DNA from: Novosphingobium sp.
Lineage (GTDB): Bacteria; Pseudomonadota; Alphaproteobacteria; Sphingomonadales; Sphingomonadaceae
Assembly: GCA_028697875.1 (NCBI GenBank)
Contig: JAQVEQ010000174.1
Location: forward strand, 1 to 5,857
Reading direction: 5' to 3'
Length of the DNA stretch: 5,857 bases
Below, piece after piece: positions 1 to 5,852 of the stretch (the stretch's first letter is position 1; the number at the start of each line of letters is the position of its first letter). A program made the translations under genes and the position numbers. Under the pieces are notes generated by a model. The model had not been told where the DNA came from. It made no database searches and worked only from the letters and a program-made list of their open reading frames with translations.

Positions 1-1
1 G

Positions 2-322
2 TTTCGCATCGCCGACAACCTGGCCATCGACCACTGGCGCGCCCATCCGGTGCGTCTGGAGCAGTTTTCGGATATCGCGGAACATGAGCACCTGGCGTCG
101 GAGGCGCCGGGTCCGGAGCGCCATGCCGCAGCGCGCCAGCAGCTCGAACGCCTTCGTCGGGCGGTGGAAGGGCTGCCGCCCCAGTGCCAACGCATCTTCG
201 TCCGCCATAAGTTCGACGGCCTGACGCAGGCAGCGATCGCATTGGAGTTCGGCATTTCGCTGAATGCGGTGGAGAAACATCTTATCCGTGCGCTGGTGCG
301 CTTGCGCCAGTGCTTGGATTGA
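2..322 (+). CDS. FecI-type ECF sigma factor, 5'-truncated by the window edge
   Basis: This is the C-terminal 106 residues of an extracytoplasmic-function RNA polymerase sigma factor, open to the left edge of the window. The frame begins with RIADNLAIDHWRAH (fragment residues 2-15), which resembles the end of sigma region 2 (the -10 recognition side) in FecI-like factors. After a short linker, residues 48-106 form region 4: LPPQCQRIFVRHKFDGLTQAAIALEFGIS followed by a recognition helix around NAVEKHLIRALVRL, a helix-turn-helix for the -35 element. A GTG at 50 is in frame but lies inside the conserved domain, so it is not the true start. The stop (TGA, 320-322) is followed at once by the ribosome binding site of the fecR-type gene, so the two are surely cotranscribed. 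By family knowledge it directs transcription of the adjacent receptor gene. The iron-starvation (FecI) subfamily is inferred from neighbours as well as sequence. Confidence 0.9.
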   Translation, partial: FRIADNLAIDHWRAHPVRLEQFSDIAEHEHLASEAPGPERHAAARQQLERLRRAVEGLPPQCQRIFVRHKFDGLTQAAIALEFGISLNAVEKHLIRALVRLRQCLD

Positions 323-328
323 AGGAGG
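322..328 (+). promoter_or_regulatory. Ribosome binding site choosing the GTG start of the fecR-type gene
   Basis: AAGGAGG, a near-perfect Shine-Dalgarno sequence, overlaps the last base of the sigma factor stop codon and lies 4 bases before the GTG at 333. It favours this GTG over the upstream in-frame ATG at 264, which would sit inside the sigma factor's region 4 and add 23 residues unlike any FecR N-terminus. An in-frame GTG at 369 has no comparable site. Confidence 0.75.
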
Positions 329-332
329 CGGC

Positions 333-1289
333 GTGGCGGGACGGGAGCGCGCGCTTCCCGATGGCTCGGTGGCGGAGCAGGCGGCGGCCTGGTTCCTGCG
401 CCTGAACGACCCTTCCTGTTCTGACGCTGACCGGCGATCGTTCGATGCCTGGCTCGACGCCTCGGAACGGCATGTCGAGGAATACCGCCGAATCCAGCAT
501 CTGTGGCGCCGGCTTGATGGTCTTGCCGGCAGCCGGCCGACGGGCCGTCCAGTAGGCCGCGCGGGACGGATCGCCGCTTTCGTGGCAGCCCTGGCCCTCG
601 GGATCGGTCTCCTGATCGGCCAGCGCGTCGGTTCGCCCCCCGCCGGAACCGAGGAAACGATCGCCACCGCGGTCGGCGAAACGCGGAAAGTGGTGCTGAC
701 CGACGGCACGACGGTGGACCTGAACGCCGACTCGCGGCTGGTCGTGGCGTTCGATGCCGAAACGCGGCGCATCCGCGTCGAGCAGGGCGAGGCGGTGTTC
801 GCCGTGGCCGCCGATCCGGCGCGGCCCTTCGAGGTGCGTGCCGGCATCGGCATCTTGCGGGATATCGGCACGACATTCGACGTGGCGATGGCCGGCACAG
901 GCGTGACGGTGGGGGTGATCGAAGGCGCCGTGGAGCTGCGCCTGGCCGGCTCGAGCGAAAGGGCGGCCATCAGCGGCGGCGAACGTATCGCGTATTCGCC
1001 GGCTGGCTTGTCGCGGCCCGAGCGCTTCGACGGGGAAGCGGCGACCGCCTGGCGTTCCGGCCGCTTCGTGTTCCGCGAAATGCCGCTGAACGAAGTGGTC
1101 GAGCAGTTGAACCGGCATCATCCGCGAAAGACCGTCTTGGCGGATGCCCGCCTCGCCCGCCTGCGCGTGAGCGGCGCATTCCGCATCACGGACCGGGAGG
1201 GACTGCTGACCGCGATCGAGGCACTCTATCCCGTGCGCCGCGAAGAGGCGGACACTGAAACCCGGCTTGTTTCGAGGGGGCGACGGTAA
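333..1289 (+). CDS. FecR-type transmembrane sigma-factor regulator
   Basis: A 318-residue protein with the full FecR layout. Residues 13-57 are the cytoplasmic DUF4880-type domain (AAAWFLRLNDPSCSDADRRS, then FDAWL and HVEEYRRIQHLW), which binds the sigma factor. Residues 80-96 (IAAFVAALALGIGLLIG) are a single membrane segment. Residues 112-204 are the periplasmic FecR domain, with GETRKVVLTDGTTVDLNADS, EQGEAVFAVA, DIGTTFDV and GVIEGAVEL. AWRSGRFVF (239-247) leads into a C-terminal STN-like domain (to about 305; MPLNEVVEQLNRHHP, VSGAFRITD), the part that in this family contacts the receptor's signalling domain. It would hold the sigma factor and relay occupancy of the receptor encoded next. 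The GTG start at 333 is chosen for its ribosome binding site; the length is typical of the family. No frameshift or missing segment is seen. The family is clear; the signal is unknown. Confidence 0.93.
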   Translation: MAGRERALPDGSVAEQAAAWFLRLNDPSCSDADRRSFDAWLDASERHVEEYRRIQHLWRRLDGLAGSRPTGRPVGRAGRIAAFVAALALGIGLLIGQRVGSPPAGTEETIATAVGETRKVVLTDGTTVDLNADSRLVVAFDAETRRIRVEQGEAVFAVAADPARPFEVRAGIGILRDIGTTFDVAMAGTGVTVGVIEGAVELRLAGSSERAAISGGERIAYSPAGLSRPERFDGEAATAWRSGRFVFREMPLNEVVEQLNRHHPRKTVLADARLARLRVSGAFRITDREGLLTAIEALYPVRREEADTETRLVSRGRR

Positions 1290-1303
1290 CGCGGCGCGGT
1301 CGA

Positions 1304-1332
1304 TGTCAGGGTTTTTCCGTTTTTTTCGTCTT
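1304..1332 (+). promoter_or_regulatory. Possible FecI-type sigma-dependent promoter of the receptor gene
   Basis: Between the fecR-type gene and the receptor gene lies TGTCAGGG (1304-1311), then T5 and T7 runs separated by CCG, then CGTCTT (1327-1332). A CGT-containing -10 element is known for iron-starvation sigma factors such as PvdS, and these receptor genes usually have their own promoter recognised by the neighbouring sigma factor. The -35 part does not match the GGAAAT of the E. coli fecA promoter. The call rests mainly on position, composition and the CGTC core. Confidence 0.35.
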
Positions 1333-1379
1333 GGTTTCTGACAGCCTCGCGCAGAGGCGATTCAAAGACCAGACGAAAA
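1323..1379 (+). repeat. 57-bp near-perfect inverted repeat before the receptor gene
   Basis: TTTTCGTCT (1323-1331) is exactly complementary to AGACGAAAA (1371-1379). After one bulged T (1332) the pairing continues with GGTTTCTGA (1333-1341) against TCAAAGACC (1362-1370), with one C/A mismatch and one G-T pair. The apex holds a second hairpin, GCCTC (1344-1348) with GAGGC (1354-1358). The right arm runs directly into the receptor's Shine-Dalgarno sequence. As RNA it would be a strong stem-loop; as DNA it is a long imperfect palindrome. It is not followed by a T run on the plus strand, so it is not a standard terminator. Confidence 0.6.
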
Positions 1380-1386
1380 GGAAGGA
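1379..1386 (+). promoter_or_regulatory. Ribosome binding site of the receptor gene
   Basis: AGGAAGGA lies just before the ATG at 1389. Its AGGA cores offer good spacing, which supports this ATG. Its first base is the last base of the inverted repeat, and weak T-G pairs could extend the stem over the next few bases. Confidence 0.7.
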
Positions 1387-1388
1387 AC

Positions 1389-3752
1389 ATGCACGACCGC
1401 ATCCGTATCGCCGCCCTGCTTGCGGCGCTATTCGCCGCGCCCGCGCTGGCCCAGCAGGCGCAATCCATCCGCATCGAGGCGCAGGACCTGCCCTCCGCCT
1501 TGCGCAAGCTCGCCGACCAGACTGGCATTCAGCTGCTGTTCGACGCCGACGAACTCAAGGGTGCCAAGACACCCGGACTGAACGGAACCCTGACGGCGGA
1601 AGACGCGCTGCGTCGCCTGCTGGAGGGTTCGCGTTACAGTTACAAACCCACGGGTGCCGGCACCTTCGTCGTGCGGCGCCAACTCAGAACGGCTGCCGCC
1701 CGACCCGATACCGAGCTCGCTGAAGTCGTGGTTACTGCGAGTACCCGCACGGCGAATCCATTATCGAAAGTGCCGGCCTCGGTCAGTGTTGTCACTCAGG
1801 AGGATTTCGAAGAGCAGCAAGCCGCGACGGTTTCCGCTGTATTGAAGAAGCTTCCCAACGTCGAATTTGGCGGCGGACCGCGAGTCAACGGCGAGATTCC
1901 AGCCATCCGCGGCGTTTATGGCCCATCCATCACGTTGTTGGTCGATGGCGCTCGCCAGAACGACACGACTTCTCCAGGCCTGAAGTCACCACTCTTCATC
2001 GACCCCTACTTTTTACGTCAGGCCGAAGTGTTGCGTGGTCCGGCGTCATCGTTGTATGGCTCGGGCGGCAACGGCGGCGTCATGACGTTCACCACACTCT
2101 CCGCACGTGATCTGCTCGTTCCGGGAGAGGTTATCGGTGGCGGTGCAAAGGCAGCCTACAACGATGCTGACAAGTCCTCCCGGCTGAACGCAAGACTGTA
2201 TGGCGGAAATGACGTGGCCGACGGTCTGATCGCTCTTGGTTCACACGACTGGAACAAGATCCGCCAGGGCGGCGGCAGCCATCTCGACCCAAACGACGGC
2301 GAAGCCGCGACCGGGCTCGTCAAGCTGGGCATCCAACCGATTGCGGATGCCCGAATCGAACTCTCTCATCAGTTCTACAAAAGCGACAACCTGCAGGTGA
2401 ATAACGCCCAGGCGACCGATTACCGCACGGCCAACTTGCCGATCGACAAGCCGGCAGTACAAATGACCCACGTCGACCAGACCAATACCGTACTGAAAGG
2501 CATGCTGGGCAACGTCGATGGGGCACCTGCCCTGATGGCCACGCTCTACAAGACGACCTTGCAGTACGAAGCGGACCGCAGCCCCGATCCTGCGATCACC
2601 AATGTCCTCTACAGCAACACAAAAACCGATACCGATGGCGCAAGCCTTCAGGGTACCCATGTTTTTGACGGTGCCGGCTGGGGGCGGCACCGGGTAACGG
2701 CAGGCATCGACTACTTCAGGGACAAGCAGACGGCGGTCAGTGCCACGACCACCAATCCTTCTGCACCGAGTTCGGTGACACGCAACGGTGAGCGCGAAGT
2801 GACGGGAGTCTTCGTTCAGGACGAAATCGCGCTGGGCGGCGGCTGGAGCCTGACGCCCAGCCTGCGGTCCGACCGCTATGATGCCGCCGTGGCGGATGGC
2901 AGTCTGGCGGACAACAGCGAAGGGCGAGTCTCCCCCAAGATTTCGGTCGCCTGGCAAAACGGCAGCGGCCTGATGCTCTATGGCAACCTCGGCGAAGCCT
3001 TCCGGGCGCCCACCATCGTCGAGCTTTACCAGAACTTGCCCTGCAACGCCTTCGTGCTCAACTGCTTCCAGCCGAATGACACCCTGAAGCCCGAGATCGA
3101 CCGGACCATCGAACTCGGAGCGAATTACGCGCGCAAATCGGCCCTCATCGAGGGCGACAGCCTGAAAGGGCGGGCGGCATGGTTCGATTCGCGCGTCACC
3201 GACCTCATCTACAACACCAACCTCGGCGGCAAGACCTTCACCGGCATTACACCCGCCCAGCAAGCCACCTTCAACGCCAACTGCGCCAACACCGGATTGA
3301 ACTGCAATTATCAATTCCAAAATGTGCCCGATGCCCGGCGCAATGGGGTGGAAATCGAAGGTGGATACAGTCTCGGCAAATGGCAGTTCAATGCCGCCTA
3401 CAGCCGCGTGCGCGTCGAAAATCGCGGCAACGGCAACAAGCTTTTCTCCCCGCCGGACAAGCTCGGTTTGCAAGTCCGCCGTCAGCTTCCCGCGCAGGAC
3501 ATGACGCTCTTCTGGAACACCACGGGCGTCGCAGCGCAAGACTACGACTCGACCGTGTTGCGCCGCCGGCCGGGCTACGCCACCCACGACGTGTTTGTCA
3601 GCTGGCTGCCGACAGGACAGAAATTCAAGCTTGACGTCGGCGTCACCAACCTGTTCGACAAGCGCTACTCGGCCTATCAGTCTTCCAACGCCTACGCCTA
3701 TACCTATCAGGAAGGCCGCAGCCTGAAGCTGGCATTGAGCGCCGATTTCTAG
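1389..3752 (+). CDS. TonB-dependent outer-membrane receptor with STN signalling domain
   Basis: A 787-residue FecA-type transducer. A Sec signal peptide (MHDRIRIAALLAALFAAPALA) is cut after residue 21. Residues 26-80 are the STN (secretin/TonB short N-terminal) domain (IRIEAQDLPSALRKLADQTG, LLFDADEL). A TonB-box-like segment, ELAEVVVTAS, is at 109-118. The plug follows (about 124-240) with VPASVSVVTQEDF, AIRGVYGPSITLLVDGARQ and EVLRGPASSLYGSGGNGGV. The rest is the 22-strand-type barrel, including GEAFRAPTIVELY (535-547) and NDTLKPEID (563-571), and ending in VTNLFDKRY and a terminal Phe, as expected for barrel insertion. FRAP plus a following LKPE motif is widespread among siderophore and haem receptors. 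No His lies between them, so a haem role is not supported. The copper-receptor OprC plug ligands (CxxxM) are absent too. Two CX6C pairs (C552/C559 and C632/C639) are the only cysteines. The substrate is unknown. Confidence 0.95.
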   Translation: MHDRIRIAALLAALFAAPALAQQAQSIRIEAQDLPSALRKLADQTGIQLLFDADELKGAKTPGLNGTLTAEDALRRLLEGSRYSYKPTGAGTFVVRRQLRTAAARPDTELAEVVVTASTRTANPLSKVPASVSVVTQEDFEEQQAATVSAVLKKLPNVEFGGGPRVNGEIPAIRGVYGPSITLLVDGARQNDTTSPGLKSPLFIDPYFLRQAEVLRGPASSLYGSGGNGGVMTFTTLSARDLLVPGEVIGGGAKAAYNDADKSSRLNARLYGGNDVADGLIALGSHDWNKIRQGGGSHLDPNDGEAATGLVKLGIQPIADARIELSHQFYKSDNLQVNNAQATDYRTANLPIDKPAVQMTHVDQTNTVLKGMLGNVDGAPALMATLYKTTLQYEADRSPDPAITNVLYSNTKTDTDGASLQGTHVFDGAGWGRHRVTAGIDYFRDKQTAVSATTTNPSAPSSVTRNGEREVTGVFVQDEIALGGGWSLTPSLRSDRYDAAVADGSLADNSEGRVSPKISVAWQNGSGLMLYGNLGEAFRAPTIVELYQNLPCNAFVLNCFQPNDTLKPEIDRTIELGANYARKSALIEGDSLKGRAAWFDSRVTDLIYNTNLGGKTFTGITPAQQATFNANCANTGLNCNYQFQNVPDARRNGVEIEGGYSLGKWQFNAAYSRVRVENRGNGNKLFSPPDKLGLQVRRQLPAQDMTLFWNTTGVAAQDYDSTVLRRRPGYATHDVFVSWLPTGQKFKLDVGVTNLFDKRYSAYQSSNAYAYTYQEGRSLKLALSADF

Positions 3753-3755
3753 GAG
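3751..3755 (+). promoter_or_regulatory. Ribosome binding site of the NosL-like gene, overlapping the receptor stop codon
   Basis: AGGAG shares its first two bases with the receptor's TAG stop (3750-3752) and stands 6 bases before the ATG at 3762. This decides the start in favour of the Tat-type signal peptide beginning MKRREALK and implies that the receptor and NosL-like genes are one transcript. Confidence 0.75.
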
Positions 3756-3761
3756 CCTTGA

Positions 3762-4370
3762 ATGAAACGACGCGAAGCACTCAAGCTGTCGCTGTTCGCC
3801 GGCGCGGGACTGGCCGCCACGGCGGCGCGCGCCGCCTGCGAAAAGGAGACCGACGGCACCCCGGCGCAATTCCAGCCCAAGAAGGCGCCCGACCCCGCGC
3901 CCCAGGAGAACGACCTCGAAAAGTATCCGACCTGCCCCTACTGCGGCATGGATCGCCGCTACAACCACGAGTCGCGCATGCTGATCCAATTCAGCAACGA
4001 TCTTCCCGACCCGCTGTGCTCGATCCACTGTGCCGTCATCAGTCTGGCCATCAACCTCGCCCTCGACCCGAAGGCGATCTGGGTCGGCGACAACGCCATC
4101 GCAACCGATCCGCGCCCCCTGGTCGAGGTCGGGAAGGCGACCTTCCTGGTCGGCAGCGACTTGCCGGGCGTGATGACCTGGAACAGCAAGGTGGCCTACA
4201 GCAGCAATGCAGCCGCAGCGGCCGCCCAGAAAGTCCATGGCGGCAAGCTGATGGATTTTCAGGAGACCCTGAAAGTTTCGTTCGCCGACCTCGCCGACGA
4301 TGTGGACCGCATGCGCAAGGCGCGCGAGGAAAGGCGCAAGCGGGCGGCGAAGAAGCAACAAGGCGGATGA
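3762..4370 (+). CDS. NosL-family copper-binding protein, exported by a Tat-like signal
   Basis: A 202-residue protein of the NosL family; NosL is a periplasmic copper chaperone needed for assembly of the copper centres of nitrous oxide reductase. The N-terminus KRREALKLSLFAGAGLAATA has a twin-arginine pattern (RRxxLK), with likely cleavage at ARA-A around residue 24. Classical NosL is a lipoprotein; here C26 is preceded by RAA rather than a good lipobox, so lipidation is doubtful. The family signature is clear: CPYCGM (58-63), HESRMLIQFS (69-78) and LCSIHCAVISLA (85-96), followed by a beta-rich stretch with VGDNAI, ATFLVGSDLPGVMTW and AYSSNAAA. Candidate Cu(I) ligands are C58, C61, M63, C86, H89 and C90, by family logic only. 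The last 20 residues are strongly basic (RMRKAREERRKRAAKK), which is unusual. It lies 9 bases after the receptor and overlaps the next gene by 4 bases. No nosZ, nosD, nosF or nosY is visible. Confidence 0.87.
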   Translation: MKRREALKLSLFAGAGLAATAARAACEKETDGTPAQFQPKKAPDPAPQENDLEKYPTCPYCGMDRRYNHESRMLIQFSNDLPDPLCSIHCAVISLAINLALDPKAIWVGDNAIATDPRPLVEVGKATFLVGSDLPGVMTWNSKVAYSSNAAAAAAQKVHGGKLMDFQETLKVSFADLADDVDRMRKAREERRKRAAKKQQGG

Positions 4371-5116
4371 TCGTGATGCGTACGAACACGCTGACGGGAG
4401 TGCTGTCGGCAATGCTCTGGCTGGCGCCCGCCCAGGCCGATCCGCTCCGGGATTGCGCCGAGTGCCCGGAAATGGTGGCGGTGCCCGCTGGCAGCTTCCA
4501 GATGGGCATGGCCGGGCGCCCGGTAACGGAGCCGGTGCATGCCGTCGTCTTGCCGTCCTTCGCGATCGGCAGGTACGAAGTGACCCAAGGCCAATGGAAA
4601 GCGATCATGGGCGGCAATCCGAGCAGATTTCAGGATTGCGGCGATGACTGCCCGGTGGAGCGGGTGACATGGTCGGATGCCCAAGAATTCGTCAGACGCC
4701 TCAGTGCCAAGACCGGCAAGACTTATCGGTTGCCGTCTGAAGCCGAATGGGAATATGCCTGCCGGGCAGGCCAAGCGAGCCGCTATTGTGGCGGGGATGA
4801 TCCCGACAGGTTGGCGTGGTACGGAGATGAATTTGGCAGCACTCACCCCGCCGGACAAAAGCAAGCCAATGCCTGGGGGCTGCATGACATGACCGGTAAC
4901 GTTTGGGAATGGACGCAGGACTGCATGCACCCCAACTACAAGGACGCCCCGACCGACGGTTCCGCCTGGCAGGAGGCTGACTGCAAGAGCCGGGTGCTGC
5001 GCGGCGGCTCGTGGCTCAGTGGGCCGCAATACGGACAAGCAGTCATCCGGTTTGGTTTCAAGCCCGACTTTCGCGCCGGTGATTTTGGATTTCGGGTGGT
5101 ACGGGCCGTCAGGTAG
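4367..5116 (+). CDS. Secreted FGE/SUMF1-fold protein lacking the catalytic cysteines
   Basis: The start is at the ATGA overlap with the NosL-like stop; the ATG at 4376, 9 bases after AGGCGG, is an equally good choice and shortens the protein from 249 to 246 residues. Numbering here is from 4367. A signal peptide ends near AQA-D (residue 24). The mature protein is one formylglycine-generating-enzyme (FGE-sulfatase) domain: EMVAVPAGSFQMG (35-47), IGRYEVTQGQWKAIMGGNPS (67-86), PVERVTWSDAQEF (96-108), YRLPSEAEWEYACRAG (120-135), GLHDMTGNVWEWTQD (171-185), RVLRGGSW (209-216) and DFGFRVVR (239-246). In true FGE two cysteines follow RGGS(Y/W)L, five apart; here these positions are S218 and G223, so sulfatase-type oxidase activity is not expected. 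Eight other cysteines (C30, C33, C91, C95, C132, C141, C186, C206) suggest disulfides or metal binding. NirV, linked to copper nitrite reductase, shares the fold. The partner here is unknown. Confidence 0.88.
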   Translation: MIVMRTNTLTGVLSAMLWLAPAQADPLRDCAECPEMVAVPAGSFQMGMAGRPVTEPVHAVVLPSFAIGRYEVTQGQWKAIMGGNPSRFQDCGDDCPVERVTWSDAQEFVRRLSAKTGKTYRLPSEAEWEYACRAGQASRYCGGDDPDRLAWYGDEFGSTHPAGQKQANAWGLHDMTGNVWEWTQDCMHPNYKDAPTDGSAWQEADCKSRVLRGGSWLSGPQYGQAVIRFGFKPDFRAGDFGFRVVRAVR

Positions 5117-5138
5117 CCCATCTCACCCAAACGTTTCC

Positions 5139-5264
5139 GGTTGGCTGAGACAAGGGCGCCAGCTCGCCGAGCCGGAAAAGCACCTGACGAGCATCCAGGG
5201 CGGCAAGCGCTGGCACTTCGCGCTGCTCGAACGCTGGTCGCAGCGCAACGTCGACGCCGCATGA
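5139..5264 (+). pseudogene. Possible C-terminal remnant of an unidentified gene
   Basis: Downstream of the operon, one plus frame reads GWLRQGRQLAEPEKHLTS, then IQGGKRWHFALLERWSQRN and VDAA before TGA at 5262-5264. From about 5166 on, nearly every codon ends in G or C, as in the real genes here. The same frame upstream only shadows the FGE-like gene, and there is no start codon or ribosome binding site of its own. It therefore looks like the tail of a gene whose front was lost, perhaps when the operon and the toxin-antitoxin pair came together. I do not recognise the family. Chance coding-like composition in a GC-rich spacer is the alternative. Confidence 0.35.
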
Positions 5265-5285
5265 AACTCGGCGCTGGTGGGGCGG

Positions 5286-5600
5286 CTACTCGCTTTCGGC
5301 CAGCCAATCCGGGATGTCGCGCCGGGCGTGCGGCACGCGCCACAGGTCGATGGCATCCGCGGTCTCGCGATAGAAAACCAGATAGGGGAAACGGCGCAAC
5401 GGCCAGCAGCGCAGGCCGGGCAGATTGAGTTCGTGGGCGTAGCGGGTGGAGCCGGTGCCCGGATGCCGCTGGATGTGCCGGAAAGCTTGCTCGGCCGCAT
5501 CGACGAAGCGCCGCGCCAGATCGGGCGACTCGATCAGGTAATGGTCGATGGCGTCGGTGATGTCGCGATCCGCGAGCGCGCGGCGCTGCAGCGGCTTCAC
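5286..5600 (-). CDS. parE: ParE/RelE-family toxin
   Basis: A 104-residue toxin on the minus strand starting with GTG. It has the ParE pattern: an N-terminal helical hairpin (residues 8-45, ADRDITDAIDHYL, ARRFVDAAEQAFRHI), then HPGTGSTRYAHELNLPGLR (47-64), WPLRRFPYLVFYRE (66-79) and a C-terminal strand with IDLWRVPHARRDIPDWL (84-100). The length matches the family. Characterised ParE toxins poison DNA gyrase, while other members of the fold (RelE) cut mRNA on the ribosome; ParE is preferred because of the LPGLR...FPYLVFY and RRDIP motifs and the ParD-like partner. The gene begins 6 bases after the antitoxin stop, with no clear Shine-Dalgarno sequence, so translation is probably coupled to the antitoxin. 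The residues appear intact and there is no frameshift, so it is likely functional. Confidence 0.9.
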   Translation of the reverse strand: MKPLQRRALADRDITDAIDHYLIESPDLARRFVDAAEQAFRHIQRHPGTGSTRYAHELNLPGLRCWPLRRFPYLVFYRETADAIDLWRVPHARRDIPDWLAESE

Positions 5601-5606
5601 GGACGC

Positions 5607-5852
5607 TCAGGCGGCATGCTTCGCGCGCTTGTCGATGTCCGCGCGCAGCTTCTCGAAATATTTCTCGTCCGCCGCGCCGGTGGTCGGCGCCTGCGCGCCT
5701 TGCAGGAGCAGATCGCGCAGACGGGCGCGGTCCTGGTCGCGGCGGATCAGTTCGCGCACGTATTCGCTGGCCGTGCCGTAGCCGGCCGCCGCGACTTGCT
5801 GGTCAACGAATTGCTTCAAGGCTTCCGGCAGGGAAATGTTCATGGTGGTCAT
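5607..5852 (-). CDS. parD: ParD-family ribbon-helix-helix antitoxin
   Basis: An 81-residue antitoxin encoded just upstream of the toxin on the same (minus) strand, the usual order for parDE. Residues 4-40 form a ribbon-helix-helix DNA-binding domain: the strand MNISLPEALKQFV, then helices over DQQVAAAGYGTASEYVRELIRRD. This is the pattern of the CC2985 ParD subfamily. The C-terminal part (41-81, RARLRDLLLQGAQAP, ADEKYFEKLRADIDKRAK) is a charged, helical tail that wraps the toxin in known complexes. The ATG at 5852 is taken as the start; the ATG three codons on (complement of 5841-5843) gives MNISLPE and is equally typical. Only 5 bases lie upstream in the window, so neither the promoter nor the operator, to which ParD would bind for autorepression, can be judged. 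Confidence 0.9.
   Translation of the reverse strand: MTTMNISLPEALKQFVDQQVAAAGYGTASEYVRELIRRDQDRARLRDLLLQGAQAPTTGAADEKYFEKLRADIDKRAKHAA

Noticed and set aside
282..1121. A 279-codon open frame on the minus strand opposite the fecR-type gene
   Set aside because: It is His/Arg/Gly-rich sequence with no recognisable domain and is fully covered by a clear FecR protein on the other strand.
1389..3752. Assignment of the receptor as a haem receptor or an OprC/NosA copper receptor
   Set aside because: No His between the FRAP and LKPE motifs supports haem binding, and the plug has no Cys for an OprC-type copper site. The substrate is left open.
3758..4366. An upstream extension of the FGE-like gene through the NosL-like gene
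   Set aside because: The extension is Arg/Pro/Gly-rich and is the +2 shadow of the NosL-like gene. The signal peptide and the ATGA overlap put the true start at 4367 or 4376.
2241..4412. A 723-codon open frame on the minus strand opposite the receptor and NosL-like genes
   Set aside because: It is a by-product of G/C-biased codons on the plus strand. It reads as low-complexity Val/Gly/Arg/Ala-rich sequence without a domain, and the plus-strand genes are unmistakable.
5134..5178. Inverted repeat TTTCCGG...CCGGAAA as a terminator between the operon and the toxin gene
   Set aside because: The arms pair well (7 bp plus partial inner pairing) but neither strand has a T run after the stem, and part of it lies in coding-like sequence. 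A terminator cannot be claimed.
5220..5246. Inverted repeat GCGCTGC/GCAGCGC as a terminator of the toxin gene
   Set aside because: It is a 7-bp stem with a 13-base loop, no T run follows on the minus strand, and such matches are common in GC-rich DNA.
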